From contig NZ_JABBJN010000055.1 in assembly GCF_012928505.1 (NCBI RefSeq), forward strand, positions 1 through 38,958: a stretch of DNA of 38,958 bases, in the 5' to 3' direction. The translations under genes and the position numbers were made by a program. Origin of the DNA: Achromobacter sp. Bel (lineage in GTDB: Bacteria > Pseudomonadota > Gammaproteobacteria > Burkholderiales > Burkholderiaceae_B). The notes under the pieces were generated by a model, which was not told the DNA's origin, did no database searches, and saw only the letters and a list, made by a program, of their open reading frames with translations. Positions 15,300 through 24,351 of this stretch are shown here, in pieces; position 1 is the stretch's first letter; each line of letters starts with the position of its first letter.

Positions 15300-16232
15300 A
15301 TGCCACGTCCCGATCTCAATCTCCTGCTTGCGCTGGATGCGTTGCTCGACGAGGGTAGCGTCATCGGCGCTGCGCGCCGCATGCACCTGAGCGCGCCGGC
15401 CATGAGCCGCACCTTGAGCCGCATCCGGGAGGCGCTGGGCGATCCTGTGTTCGTCCAGGTCGGTCGCAAGCTCATGCCCACACCCAAGGCGTTGGCACTG
15501 CGCGAACAGGTGCGGGTGGCGGTGGAACAGGCCTCGCAGGTATTCGCTTCCGATGCCCAGATTGACCTGAAATCGCTGGATCGGCGTTTCAATGTCCGCG
15601 CCACCGATGAGTTCGTAAGCATCCATCTGGGCCACCTCCTGGATGCGATGGCACGGGAGATGCCACGGGCGATGCTGCGCTTTTCGCCTGAGGAAGACGA
15701 CGTGGACGAAGAGGCGCTGCGCAGCGGCCGCATCGACCTGTTCATCAGCGCCTCGCGCAAGCTGGGGCCTGAGATCCGTGTGCAATCCCTGTTCACCACG
15801 ACGTTCGTGGGGGTCGCGCGCGCCCACCATCCGATTTTCGACGACGAGATCACGCCCGAACGCCTCACGCGCTGGGAGCACATCAACGTGTCGCGGCGCG
15901 GCAAGGCCGCCGGACCGGTCGACGCCGCGCTGGAGGCACAGGGGCTGCGCCGGCACGTCGCCCTGGTGGTGCCCAATCCGTACACGGCGCTGTTCGCATT
16001 GCAGGATTCGGATCTGCTGCTGCCCTTGCCCCGGCATCTGGCCAGCAGCGCGCTGTCCGCGGGCCTGCGCATTCGCGTGTTCGACCTGCCGACGCCGCTG
16101 GAAACGGTGCTGCTGACACAGGCCTGGCACCCCCGCCTGGAGGGAGATCCGGCCCATCAATGGCTGCGGCAGACCATCCATACGCTCTCCAACGAGAGCC
16201 AGGCGCAGGCGGCCAAGCGCGCCAAGCCATAG
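15300..16232 (+). CDS. LysR family transcriptional regulator
   Basis: This 310-residue protein has the N-terminal LysR helix-turn-helix (about residues 1-62; NLLLALDALLDEGSVIGAAR and the AMSRTLSRIREALGDPVF recognition region) and a C-terminal periplasmic-binding-protein-like effector domain. It lies on the same strand as, and 117 bases before, a FUSC/HlyD/outer-membrane efflux operon. The gap contains a T-N11-A dyad at 16251-16263, the classic LysR box, so control of the efflux operon by an aromatic or similar acid is the natural reading, as with AaeR in E. coli (where, however, the regulator is divergent). GGGG lies 5 bases before the ATG. The effector is unknown. Confidence 0.9.
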   Translation: MPRPDLNLLLALDALLDEGSVIGAARRMHLSAPAMSRTLSRIREALGDPVFVQVGRKLMPTPKALALREQVRVAVEQASQVFASDAQIDLKSLDRRFNVRATDEFVSIHLGHLLDAMAREMPRAMLRFSPEEDDVDEEALRSGRIDLFISASRKLGPEIRVQSLFTTTFVGVARAHHPIFDDEITPERLTRWEHINVSRRGKAAGPVDAALEAQGLRRHVALVVPNPYTALFALQDSDLLLPLPRHLASSALSAGLRIRVFDLPTPLETVLLTQAWHPRLEGDPAHQWLRQTIHTLSNESQAQAAKRAKP

Positions 16233-16250
16233 CGGGCGCCCCCCTATGCG

Positions 16251-16263
16251 TGCGTATTACGCA
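16251..16263. promoter_or_regulatory. LysR-type box (T-N11-A dyad)
   Basis: TGCGTATTACGCA is a perfect 6-bp dyad around one base and fits the LysR T-N11-A rule. It stands between the LysR gene and the FUSC gene, about 15 bases before a possible -10 (GATAAA, 16277-16282). The core GCGTATT recurs at 16320-16326 inside the next dyad. Confidence 0.5.
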
Positions 16264-16309
16264 ATCATCTGAGTGCGATAAATTCACTTTTCGGAATGAA
16301 TGGGCCTGC

Positions 16310-16337
16310 CTACAGTGATGCGTATTGATCACTGTAG
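16310..16337. promoter_or_regulatory. Perfect 10-bp inverted repeat abutting the FUSC ribosome-binding site
   Basis: CTACAGTGAT (16310-16319) and ATCACTGTAG (16328-16337) are perfect inverted repeats around the 8-base spacer GCGTATTG. The right arm ends directly against AAGGG (16338-16342), the ribosome-binding site of the GTG start at 16350. It could be a DNA operator or, in the mRNA, a hairpin that exposes or hides translation initiation. A smaller dyad, ATTC-N8-GAAT, lies at 16282-16297. Confidence 0.55.
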
Positions 16338-16349
16338 AAGGGTTGCATC

Positions 16350-18485
16350 GTGCATTCGGCGAACGTGCCTGAAGCAAATTCGGGCGTCTTTCCCCGCCTC
16401 TCCCGGTTTCGGGAGGGGTTGGCGCGTGGACTGCCTTATGTCGATCTGACGACGCCACGCGCGACCTATGTGATGCGTTCGATCCTGGCCGCTTGCCTGG
16501 CCTTGGTGGTGGCCTATGTGCTGGAACTGCACGCGCCCTACGCGGCGGCTTCCAGCGTGCTGCTCGTTATCAACCCTGTCCAGGGCGGCGTGATCGGCAA
16601 AGGGGTGTGGCGGGTGCTGGGCACGCTGGTCGGGATGCTGGCGGCGTTCGCGCTGATGAGCGCCTTCGGCCAAATGCCCTGGCTCTTTCTGTTCGGGTTC
16701 GGCGCATGGCTGGGGGTGTGCGTGATGGGCATGACGCTGCTGCGTCATTTCCGGGCCTATGGCGCCACGCTGGCGGGCTATACCGTGGGCTTGGCGGCCT
16801 ACGGCGCCATGCAGCATCCGGAACGCACCTTCGATCAGGTGATGGGGCGCGGCGCGTCCGTGCTGATCGGCGTGGTCTGCCTGGCGCTGGTGTCAGCCCT
16901 GTTCAGCAGCCGCAGCGTGCATCGTCGCCTGGCCACACTGCTCGACCGCCTCGCGGCCGCCACGGCGGGCGTGTTGGCGACGCATCACCAGGCCATTCAA
17001 GGCAGCGCCGAGCCGGGCGCCAAGCCCCTGGATGCCGTACGGCGCTCCCTCATCACCGAGGTGTATGGCGTGGACGATCTGCTGGCGCTGGGCAAGGCCG
17101 AGTCCGCCGATCTGGCCCATCGTGCCGGCGCGGTGCGGCACACGATGGTGTCGCTGTTTTCCGCCTTGGTGGGCGGCGCGCCGCCCCTGCGCGACCACAG
17201 CGCCGGTCTGGCTCTGCTGGGTGCGTTGCAGCCGGACTGGGAGGAAGCATGGCGGGAGGTCGCGCAGGCTCTTGGGCAGGAACCCGGCCCGGCCGGCAGG
17301 ACGCGTGCCATCGCGCGACTGACCGACCTGCGCGCCCGGCTGGCGGGCGTACTTGCCGCGACCTCGCTGGACGATGTTTCCGAGCAGGCCGCGCTGATGA
17401 TCGCAGGCGATCGCCTGATCGAACAGCTTGACGATTACGTGCAAGCCATCGAAGGCATCGAACGTTTCCACCAACCCAGGCCAACGCCGGCGAGCGTGTC
17501 CGTGCCGTTTCACCGCGACACGGTGGCGGCTTTCCAGAATGGCGTGCGCGCCCTGTTGACTGTGGTGATGGGCGGCGCCTTCTGGATCGCCACCGGCTGG
17601 ACGGAAGGCAACATGATGCTGGCGGGGTTGGCGGCGGCATGCGCTCTGCTGTCGACCGCGCCCAGTCCCGCGCTGGGTGCGGTCGAATTCATCAAGGGCA
17701 CGGTGGCCGCCGTGGCGATGGCCTTTCTGTGCACCTTCATCGTGCTGCCGCACGTCTCGGGCCTGCCGCTGCTGCTGGTAATCCTGAGCCTGTTCTGGCT
17801 GCCTGGTGTGTATGCCACCACGGTGCCGGGTCATGCGCTGGCGGGCGTGGCCTATCTGGTGGCGTTCACGACACTGGCGGCGGCGGACAACCCCATGCAC
17901 TACGACTTTGCACTGTTCCTCAATGGCGCCGTGGCCTGGATCCTGGCAACCGGTTTCACGCTGCTGGGCTTCAGGATCGTGCTGCCGCGCAACCTGGCCC
18001 GCGACGTCACGCGCTTGCGCCAGCGCATCCGCGATGCGGCGCTGGGTACCTTGCGCGACGAGCCGCCCAATGCACCGGCTTGGCAATGGCGCCAGCAACA
18101 CCGCATTGCGCAACTCGGCGCCTTGCTCAGGACGCAGCCGCAGGCGATGGATCGCGCCATCGCCCAGGCGCTGACCAGCCTGCATCTGGGCCGGGAAATC
18201 CTGCGCCTGCGACGCTGGCTGCGCCAGGCGCCCCAGGACGCCGAGTGGCCGCGCGTGGTGGCGCGCACGCTGCGCCATATGCGCCAGCGGGCCGGTGATC
18301 CCGCGCGGGCCGCACGCCATGCCCGCCGCGCGGCGGACTCCCTGGCGCGTTTACCCGCGCGATCGAGCGCCGCGACGGATGACGTGCAGCGCGTGACGGT
18401 CGTACTGCTCGACATCGCCGCGCTACTGGAACGCCATGGGAACGACGTTCCGAACCCCTCTGTAGGCCACGCCCATGCTCAGTGA
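16350..18485 (+). CDS. FUSC/AaeB-like aromatic acid efflux pump, inner-membrane component
   Basis: This 711-residue protein has two FUSC-type membrane blocks separated by a cytoplasmic region: about residues 38-185 (with SSVLLVINPVQGGVIGKG) and about 390-548 (with GWTEGNMMLAGLAAACAL), followed by a C-terminal soluble part. This layout is that of AaeB/YhcP and PET-type exporters, which expel p-hydroxybenzoate-like aromatic acids. Translation starts at GTG 16350, supported by AAGGG 7 bases upstream. Its end overlaps the DUF1656 gene by 11 bases, so FUSC, DUF1656, adaptor and outer-membrane factor form one transcription unit. In E. coli the small gene aaeX comes first; here the pump gene does. 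The substrate is inferred only from family. Confidence 0.9.
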   Translation: MHSANVPEANSGVFPRLSRFREGLARGLPYVDLTTPRATYVMRSILAACLALVVAYVLELHAPYAAASSVLLVINPVQGGVIGKGVWRVLGTLVGMLAAFALMSAFGQMPWLFLFGFGAWLGVCVMGMTLLRHFRAYGATLAGYTVGLAAYGAMQHPERTFDQVMGRGASVLIGVVCLALVSALFSSRSVHRRLATLLDRLAAATAGVLATHHQAIQGSAEPGAKPLDAVRRSLITEVYGVDDLLALGKAESADLAHRAGAVRHTMVSLFSALVGGAPPLRDHSAGLALLGALQPDWEEAWREVAQALGQEPGPAGRTRAIARLTDLRARLAGVLAATSLDDVSEQAALMIAGDRLIEQLDDYVQAIEGIERFHQPRPTPASVSVPFHRDTVAAFQNGVRALLTVVMGGAFWIATGWTEGNMMLAGLAAACALLSTAPSPALGAVEFIKGTVAAVAMAFLCTFIVLPHVSGLPLLLVILSLFWLPGVYATTVPGHALAGVAYLVAFTTLAAADNPMHYDFALFLNGAVAWILATGFTLLGFRIVLPRNLARDVTRLRQRIRDAALGTLRDEPPNAPAWQWRQQHRIAQLGALLRTQPQAMDRAIAQALTSLHLGREILRLRRWLRQAPQDAEWPRVVARTLRHMRQRAGDPARAARHARRAADSLARLPARSSAATDDVQRVTVVLLDIAALLERHGNDVPNPSVGHAHAQ

Positions 18486-18669
18486 ATTCTCGTTGGCCGG
18501 CATTTACCTGCCGCCGTTCCTTGTCTACGCCTGCCTGGCCCTGCCGATCTATATGGGCCTTCGCTTCGTGCTGGTGCGTTGCGGGGTGCTGCGTTGGGTG
18601 TGGCATCCGGGCCTGTTCGAGTTCGCCATTTCCCTTTGTCTTGTTTCCCTGTTGGTGCTTTATGTCTGA
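18475..18669 (+). CDS. DUF1656 (AaeX-like) small membrane protein
   Basis: This 64-residue protein has two hydrophobic helices (about residues 9-31 and 46-64) and the family pattern EFSLAGIYLPPFLVYA followed by WHPGLFEFAI. AaeX-type proteins accompany FUSC exporters and their adaptors, but their exact role is unknown. The gene overlaps the FUSC gene by 11 bases and the adaptor gene by 8 bases, showing tight translational coupling. It sits in the inner membrane. Confidence 0.9.
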   Translation: MLSEFSLAGIYLPPFLVYACLALPIYMGLRFVLVRCGVLRWVWHPGLFEFAISLCLVSLLVLYV

Positions 18670-19591
18670 ACGCGCATTTCCCCCCAAGCTTCTGCTACGG
18701 GCAGGACTCACCCTCGCGGTGGTCGTTGCCGCCGGGTTTCTGGTCAGCGCGCTGTGGCGCGCCTACGTCGTCGCCCCCTGGACCCGCGATGGCCGTGTCA
18801 GCGCGCAGATCGTGCGTATCGCTCCCGAGGTGTCAGGCACCGTCGTCGAGGTCTCGGTCATGGACGATCAATACGTCAAACAGGGCGACGTGCTCTATCG
18901 CATCGACAATGCCAGCTTCGCACTGGCATTGGCCCAGGCCGAAGCGCAGTTGGCATCAGCCGAGGTGTCGCTGCGCCAGAAAACCGAGGAGGCGCGGCGG
19001 CGCCGCGGCATGGAAAGCCTGGTGCCGGCCGAGGACATCCAGCGGGCGAACCAGGCAGTCGCCATCGCCCAGTCCGACCTACGCAGTGCACAGGTTGCCG
19101 TGGACAGGGCGAAGCTGGATCTTGCACGCACCGAACTGCGTGCGCCAACCGATGGCTACATCACGCGCCTGCGATTGAACAAGGGCGACTACGCCGTAAC
19201 GGGCCAACCCGACATCGCCCTGATCGATGCCCACAGCTTCTGGATCACCGGGTACTTCGAGGAAACCAAACTGCGCGGCATCCAACCCGGCGCAGCGGCG
19301 CGGATCCGCCTGATGGGGTTCGACCAGGTGTTGCCGGGGCGGGTGGCCAGCATCGGGCGAGGCATTACCGACAGCAACCAGCAGGCCGACGCGCAGGGCC
19401 TGCCCAGCGTGGAACCCAGCTTCAGTTGGGTTCGGCTGGCGCAGCGCATCCCGGTGCGCGTCGAGTTCGAGCATGTCCCGCATGACGTCGTGCTGGCGGC
19501 CGGCATGACCGGCAGCATCGAGGTCACGCCTTCGGCAGGTACGCCGGTGCCCCAGGGCCGGCTGATCTCGCTGCTACACCGCTGGATGTGA
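18662..19591 (+). CDS. HlyD-family periplasmic adaptor (AaeA/EmrA-like)
   Basis: This 309-residue membrane fusion protein links the FUSC pump to the outer-membrane channel. An N-terminal membrane helix (about residues 12-33) is followed by the lipoyl-like half VRIAPEVSGTVVEVSV, a coiled-coil hairpin (about 85-150, rich in A/E/Q/R), the second lipoyl half RAPTDGYITRLRLNKGDY, and beta-barrel domain with SFWITGYFEETKLRGIQPG. ATG 18662 is taken as the start because it gives the basic N-terminus and the anchor helix; a longer frame runs through the DUF1656 gene. It overlaps that gene by 8 bases and precedes the outer-membrane factor by 10. Confidence 0.92.
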   Translation: MSERAFPPKLLLRAGLTLAVVVAAGFLVSALWRAYVVAPWTRDGRVSAQIVRIAPEVSGTVVEVSVMDDQYVKQGDVLYRIDNASFALALAQAEAQLASAEVSLRQKTEEARRRRGMESLVPAEDIQRANQAVAIAQSDLRSAQVAVDRAKLDLARTELRAPTDGYITRLRLNKGDYAVTGQPDIALIDAHSFWITGYFEETKLRGIQPGAAARIRLMGFDQVLPGRVASIGRGITDSNQQADAQGLPSVEPSFSWVRLAQRIPVRVEFEHVPHDVVLAAGMTGSIEVTPSAGTPVPQGRLISLLHRWM

Positions 19592-19601
19592 GGACAAGGT
19601 C

Positions 19602-21089
19602 ATGCATGTACCCACCCCTCGCACGCGACAGCGCCTTCGGCAGGCACTGCTTGCCTCCCTGCTGGCATTCCTGACCGGCTGCGCCACCGTGGGCCCGGAC
19701 TACCGCACGCCGACGCTGGAGGTGCCCGCGCACTGGATTGAGGCCGACGCCGCCATGTCCGATGGCGACCACGTTGACCTGCGCACCTGGTGGCGCGCCT
19801 TCCAGGATCCTTTGCTCGACCGCCTGGTCGAACAGACCCTGGCGCACAATCAGGATCTGGACATCGCGTTGGCGCGCCTGCGCCAGGCACGCGCCGAACG
19901 TGTGCGAATCGCCTCGGCCGCCATGCCCGAGGTCTCGGTCGGAGCCGCCGGCGAGGCCACACGCGGCAGCAAGGCACTCCGCTCGCAGTCCGGCGGGCAG
20001 GCGCGAACCTGGCATCTGGGGTTCGATGCGAGTTGGGAGCTGGACCTGTTCGGCGGCACGCGCCGCGCGGTCGAGGCCGCCGATGCCGGCATCGAGGCGT
20101 TGGCCGAGGACCATCGTGCGCTGCAAGTGAGCCTGGTGGCCGAACTGGTGGCCGACTACGCCGGGCTGCGTGCCGCGCAACTGCGCCTGGCCATCACACA
20201 AGACAACATTCGTACGCTGGCCGAAGCCGAGCGCTTGGCCGAACAAGCGCATCGCAGCGGCCTGGGCACGCTGGCCGACGTCACCCTGGCCCGTGCCGAG
20301 CGCGAAACTGCCGAGGCGCAGCCGCCCTTGCTGGACGCGGACATCGCCCGTTTCAGCCATGCCATCGGCGTGCTGGCGGGTGGGTTTCCCGGGGATTGGC
20401 ATGCCGACCTCGCCACGCCCGCGCCGGCTTTGCTGATGCCGGCCGACTTGCCGCTGTCACTGCCTTCGGACGTCATTCGCCAACGCCCCGACCTGCGCGC
20501 GGACGAACGACGCCTGGCCGCCGCCACCGCGCAGATCGGCGTGGCGCAGGCCGCACGCTTTCCCACATTCAGTATTCCCTTGGGGTTGGGCTCCACCGCC
20601 AGCGTCATCCACGACCTATTCTCAGGTGCCAGCCTGGCGTGGTCGGCGGCCGTGCAGGGCAGCCAGTCCCTCTACGACGCCGGCCGCGCGCGGGCAGGCG
20701 TGACCGCGGCACAGGCCAACGCCGACGCCGTGCGGCGCGTCTACGAGCGGGACGTACGTTCGGCGCTGCGCGACGTGGAGGACGCCTTGACCGCCTGGAC
20801 CGGTGAACGCCAACGGCAAGCCGCGTTGCAGAAGGCCGTGGCCGACAGCCAACAAGCCCTGGAACAGGCCACCCAACTCTACGCGCGCGGCTTAAGCGCC
20901 TATCTGCCGGTGCTGGTGGCGCAGCGCAGCCTGAACCAGACACGGGATGCGTTGGCCCTCAGCCAGTTGGCGCAGTTGCGCGGAGGCATTGCCTTGTACA
21001 AGGCGCTGGGGGCGGGGTCGTCGGACACGGCGTGGGTCTCTGCGTCCGACCCACGCGCCGCCGCAGAAACTCCACCCGCCATCAACTGA
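19602..21089 (+). CDS. NodT-family outer-membrane efflux lipoprotein
   Basis: This 495-residue TolC-like protein is the outer-membrane channel of the efflux system. The signal peptide ends in FLTGC with the lipidated cysteine at C27, followed by ATVGPDYRTP, the standard NodT/OprM-type start. Two OEP repeats follow; VSLVAELVADYAGLRAAQLR and LPSDVIRQRPDLRADERRLA (20 residues each) are hallmark blocks, and the second repeat ends with QLYARGLSAYLPVLVAQRSL. It is the last gene of the four-gene operon. Its stop is only 3 bases from the stop of the convergent hutG-like gene, with no terminator between them. Confidence 0.93.
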   Translation: MHVPTPRTRQRLRQALLASLLAFLTGCATVGPDYRTPTLEVPAHWIEADAAMSDGDHVDLRTWWRAFQDPLLDRLVEQTLAHNQDLDIALARLRQARAERVRIASAAMPEVSVGAAGEATRGSKALRSQSGGQARTWHLGFDASWELDLFGGTRRAVEAADAGIEALAEDHRALQVSLVAELVADYAGLRAAQLRLAITQDNIRTLAEAERLAEQAHRSGLGTLADVTLARAERETAEAQPPLLDADIARFSHAIGVLAGGFPGDWHADLATPAPALLMPADLPLSLPSDVIRQRPDLRADERRLAAATAQIGVAQAARFPTFSIPLGLGSTASVIHDLFSGASLAWSAAVQGSQSLYDAGRARAGVTAAQANADAVRRVYERDVRSALRDVEDALTAWTGERQRQAALQKAVADSQQALEQATQLYARGLSAYLPVLVAQRSLNQTRDALALSQLAQLRGGIALYKALGAGSSDTAWVSASDPRAAAETPPAIN

Positions 21090-21092
21090 CCC

Positions 21093-22040
21093 TCAACGCG
21101 ACAGCAATTGCCACGCCAACCGGGCAGCCGCCCGGGCGCCATGGCCGTCCACGTCGAAGCGTGGACTGTATTCGGCCATGTCAGCCAACCGCAGCTTGCC
21201 GCTGGCCTTGATCCGCAGCACGATCTCTTCGACCACGGACATCGGCACCCCATAAGGCGCTGGCGCCGACACCCCGGGCATGACGGCCGCCGGCAACACG
21301 TCAAGGTCGATCGTCAGGTACACATGGCGCGCTCGTGCCAGCAAGGCGTCCACGTTGGCCAGCCGGGCCTCCAGATGGCGTTCCTGCATATCGTGGTCTT
21401 CGACCCAGACCGCGCCGACTTCCGCCGCGCGGGCGTAAAGCGCCGGCGTATTGGCCAGCCGTGACACGCCAAGGCAGGCGTATTGCAGTGCCTGGCCCCG
21501 CGCTTCACAGTAGCGGGCGATCTGGTCGAACGGCGTGCCCGAACTGCCCGGGCGCCCGGTGCGCAAATCGAAGTGCGCGTCAAGGTTCAGAACCAGGACG
21601 GGATCCGTGTCGCCGCGGGCTTCCAGCCAGCGCGCCAGACCCTGGAAGCTGCCCCAGGCGATCTCGTGGCCGCCGCCCAGCACCAGCGGGCGCGTGCCCT
21701 GCTCCAGCAGTTCCGCCACACGCAGGCCCAGGCGCTCCTGGGCATCTTCCAACTGATCCTCCACGCACACGACATCACCCGCATCCAGCAAGCGCGTCAT
21801 GCCATGCGCGGGCAGGCCCGCCAGGAACTTGCGGATGCCGGCGGGACCTTCGGCCGCGCCGACGCGCCCCTGGTTGCGCGCCACGCCCGCGTCGCAGGCA
21901 AAGCCCAGCAGCACCGGTTCGCCTTTTTCGGCCTGCCCGGCGGCCGCTTCGACGATATGCGCCAGGCGGCGCGTGTCGCCTTGCTCGGCGCTGTCGTCGC
22001 GCGCCTTCCACAGGCTCTTGTCCAACTGCGGAACGCTCAT
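21093..22040 (-). CDS. hutG: Formimidoylglutamase-like ureohydrolase
   Basis: This 315-residue protein belongs to the arginase/agmatinase family, manganese enzymes that cleave guanidino or formimino groups. Metal ligands are visible: H125 in [16 protein letters not shown]154, H156 and D158 in NLDAHFDLR, and D245 and D247 in TIDLDVLP. The SSGTPFDQI block after DAHFDLR is characteristic of formimidoylglutamase (HutG), which turns N-formimino-glutamate into glutamate and formamide in histidine breakdown. No other hut gene is here. Its start overlaps the ABC ATPase stop by 4 bases, so it is translated with a polar amino acid importer. Guanidinobutyrase or another guanidine hydrolase is the main alternative. 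Confidence 0.82.
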   Translation of the reverse strand: MSVPQLDKSLWKARDDSAEQGDTRRLAHIVEAAAGQAEKGEPVLLGFACDAGVARNQGRVGAAEGPAGIRKFLAGLPAHGMTRLLDAGDVVCVEDQLEDAQERLGLRVAELLEQGTRPLVLGGGHEIAWGSFQGLARWLEARGDTDPVLVLNLDAHFDLRTGRPGSSGTPFDQIARYCEARGQALQYACLGVSRLANTPALYARAAEVGAVWVEDHDMQERHLEARLANVDALLARARHVYLTIDLDVLPAAVMPGVSAPAPYGVPMSVVEEIVLRIKASGKLRLADMAEYSPRFDVDGHGARAAARLAWQLLSR

Positions 22041-22825
22041 GCCGCCGCCCCCTGCCCCGCGCTCAGGACCGCCTGCAGGAATTCCCGGGTGCGCGGCTCG
22101 CGCGGCTGGCTGAAAATCACTTCCGGCGGACCGGACTCCAGGATCACCCCGCCGTCCATCACGGCCACGACGTCGGCCACGTCCCGCGCAAAACCCATTT
22201 CGTGCGTCACGACCATCATCGTCATGCCTTCGCGGGCCAGCAGCTTCATCACTTGCAGCACTTCGCCCACCAGCTCCGGATCCAACGCAGAGGTCGGCTC
22301 ATCGAACAGCATCACCTTGGGTTGCATGGCCAGCGCCCGGGCAATGGCCACGCGCTGCTTCTGCCCGCCCGAGAGGCTGGCCGGCATGGCCGCCATCTTC
22401 TGCGACAAACCCACTTTGCGCAGCAGGTCTTCGGCCAGCGCGTTGGCTTCGCCGCGGCCCATGCCGCGCAATGTGCGCGGCCCGACCGTCACGTTGTCCA
22501 GCACGGACAGGTGGGGAAACAGGTTGAAGCCCTGGAACACCATGCCTACCTGCATGCGCAATTGGTTCAATTGCGCTTCCGGCAGCAGCAAGCCGTCATC
22601 CAGCAAGGTCTGGCCGCAGATGTCCACGGAGCCCGCTTGCGCCACTTCCAGCCCGTTGCAGCAGCGCAGCAAGGTGCTTTTGCCCGAGCCGCTGGGCCCG
22701 ATCACGACCACCACCTGCGAAGGCAGCACGTCGAAATCGATCCCGCGCAGCACGGCATGGTCGCCATAAGACTTGTGCAGGCCGCGGATGCGGATCATTT
22801 CCTGCGGATTGCCGAACTGGTTCAT
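22037..22825 (-). CDS. Polar amino acid ABC transporter, ATP-binding protein
   Basis: This 262-residue ATPase powers the importer encoded with it. The Walker A motif is GPSGSGKST (residues 43-51), the signature [15 protein letters not shown] and the Walker [14 protein letters not shown] follow at normal spacing, and the HisP/GlnQ family block [16 protein letters not shown] is present. ATG 22825 is chosen because it forms a 4-base overlap with the permease stop. It also overlaps hutG by 4 bases. The substrate of the system is inferred to be a histidine-pathway or guanidino compound only from the hutG-like neighbour. Confidence 0.93.
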   Translation of the reverse strand: MNQFGNPQEMIRIRGLHKSYGDHAVLRGIDFDVLPSQVVVVIGPSGSGKSTLLRCCNGLEVAQAGSVDICGQTLLDDGLLLPEAQLNQLRMQVGMVFQGFNLFPHLSVLDNVTVGPRTLRGMGRGEANALAEDLLRKVGLSQKMAAMPASLSGGQKQRVAIARALAMQPKVMLFDEPTSALDPELVGEVLQVMKLLAREGMTMMVVTHEMGFARDVADVVAVMDGGVILESGPPEVIFSQPREPRTREFLQAVLSAGQGAAA

Positions 22826-23490
22826 TGCACCATCCCTCCGGCGCGCAGACGGTGTTCCACCTTGCGCAAAATAACCATGGCGGCGGTGGTCAGGACCAGA
22901 TAGATCAAGGCCACCACCAGATACGTTTCCAGCGAGCGATACGACACGCTGATGATCTTCTGCCCTTCGTGCATCAGATCGTGGATGGTCAACAGCGACA
23001 CCAGCGCCGAATTCTTGATCAGCGCGATGAACTCGTTGCCCAGCGGCGGGATCATGCGCACCACCGCCTGCGGCAGGATGATGATGCGCATGGCCTGCCC
23101 GGACGACATCCCCAGCGACCGCGCCGCTTCCGTCTGGCCGCGGTCCACCGATTGGATCGCGCCGCGCACGATTTCCGACACATAGGCGCCGGAATACATG
23201 CCCAGGCCCAGCACGCCGCAAGCGAACGCCGGCAGCGTCACGCCAAACTGCGGCAGCCCGAAGAACCAGATGAACAGCTGCACCAGCAAGGGCGTGCCGC
23301 GGAAGAACAGCAGGTAGGTGCTGCACAAGTGGTAGACGATGCGCCGCTGCGGGTTGAGCCGGCCGACGCCGACCAGCAGGCCGATGACGCAGCCCAGCAG
23401 CAAGGCGCCGGCGGTCACCTCGACGGTGACCAACGCGCCGCGCAGCAGCGCGTCGAAGTCGGCGAAGACGGGGGAGAAATCCAGGTTCAT
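22822..23490 (-). CDS. Polar amino acid ABC transporter, permease
   Basis: This 222-residue inner-membrane protein has about five hydrophobic segments and the HisMQ-type permease signature [22 protein letters not shown], shortened here to its core [19 protein letters not shown], which docks the ATPase. [13 protein letters not shown] is the standard early block. There is only one permease gene, so a homodimer is likely, as in GlnP-type systems. ATG 23490 overlaps the binding-protein stop by 4 bases; a few upstream in-frame codons are not needed. Confidence 0.93.
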   Translation of the reverse strand: MNLDFSPVFADFDALLRGALVTVEVTAGALLLGCVIGLLVGVGRLNPQRRIVYHLCSTYLLFFRGTPLLVQLFIWFFGLPQFGVTLPAFACGVLGLGMYSGAYVSEIVRGAIQSVDRGQTEAARSLGMSSGQAMRIIILPQAVVRMIPPLGNEFIALIKNSALVSLLTIHDLMHEGQKIISVSYRSLETYLVVALIYLVLTTAAMVILRKVEHRLRAGGMVQ

Positions 23491-24230
23491 TTCGCGGGCG
23501 CCTCGAACCACTTGCTCACGATAGCCTGATAGCTGCCGTCGCTTTTCAGTTTCTGCAACGCGGCGTTCAGCTCACGGGTCAGCTCGGGCTTGTTCTTGGG
23601 CACGGCAATGCCGTAGTCCTCGGTCGTCACCTGGTCGTTCAGCACGGTCAGGCCGGTCGTGCTTTGCGCGAACAGCTTGGCGGCAGGCTTGCCCGTCACG
23701 GCGGCATCGGCGCGGCCGATCTGCACCAGGTTGAACATTTCCTGGTTCTTCTCGACTTCCACGCGCTGCACGGCCGGGAAATGCTCCTTCAGGTAGTTGA
23801 CCGACTTCGTGCCGACCTGCACCGATACCTTGCGGCCATCCAGGTCCTTCAGCGTCTTGATGGGGCTGTCCGTCTTGGTCAGCACCACCAGGCCGCCCGC
23901 GTAGTACGGGTCGGTGAAGTCCACGACCTTGCTGCGCTCGGGCGTGATGTAGATGGCGGACACGGCGATATCGGCGCGGCCGGCCTGCAACGCGGGGATC
24001 AAGCCCTTGAAGTCGATGTCGATCCACTCGACCTTCTTGCCCATGGCGCCTGCCAGCGCTTCGACCAGTTCGATATCGAAACCGGTGCGCTTGCCGTCTT
24101 TGACGAACTCCATCGGCGGGAAGGTGGCGTCGGTGACGGCGCGGATGGTTTCCTGGGCGTGCGCGGGGCCGGCGCTCCAGGCCAGGCCCAGCGTCAGGGC
24201 GGCGGTCAGCAATGTGCGGCGAGTGGTCAT
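23487..24230 (-). CDS. Polar amino acid ABC transporter, periplasmic binding protein
   Basis: This 247-residue family 3 solute-binding protein has a signal peptide ending in GPAHA-QE near residue 25. The ligand-binding family patterns [20 protein letters not shown] and [20 protein letters not shown] are present, the latter including the ligand-contacting Arg region, and [14 protein letters not shown] follows. It captures a polar amino acid-like ligand and delivers it to the permease. ATG 24230 has AGGAC upstream. The 121-base leader between it and the IclR gene contains a 25-base tandem repeat. Confidence 0.92.
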   Translation of the reverse strand: MTTRRTLLTAALTLGLAWSAGPAHAQETIRAVTDATFPPMEFVKDGKRTGFDIELVEALAGAMGKKVEWIDIDFKGLIPALQAGRADIAVSAIYITPERSKVVDFTDPYYAGGLVVLTKTDSPIKTLKDLDGRKVSVQVGTKSVNYLKEHFPAVQRVEVEKNQEMFNLVQIGRADAAVTGKPAAKLFAQSTTGLTVLNDQVTTEDYGIAVPKNKPELTRELNAALQKLKSDGSYQAIVSKWFEAPAK

Positions 24231-24250
24231 GATCAGTCCTATGGGAAAGA

Positions 24251-24300
24251 GGTACGGCGATGAATGCGGCGGATGGGTACAGCGATGAATACGGCGACAG
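24251..24300. repeat. Two imperfect 25-base tandem repeats before the ABC operon
   Basis: Units 24251-24275 and 24276-24300 begin GGTACGGCGATGAATGCGGC and GGTACAGCGATGAATACGGC and differ at only a few positions over their first 21 bases. A decayed third copy may start at 24305 (GGTACA). They lie 21 bases upstream of the binding-protein start and after the IclR stop. They may be tandem regulator sites or a chance slippage product. Confidence 0.5.
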
Positions 24301-24351
24301 CAGCGGTACAACGTGGAATTCAAGGGGCGGCGCAATCCCTCAACCGGCGGG

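Noticed and set aside
21087..21095. A terminator between the convergent outer-membrane factor and hutG-like genes
   Set aside because: Only 3 bases separate the stop codons, and I see no stem with a T run on either side close enough to serve.
24251..24300. Start of a CRISPR array
   Set aside because: The two units are directly adjacent without spacers, only two copies are clear, and there are no cas genes.
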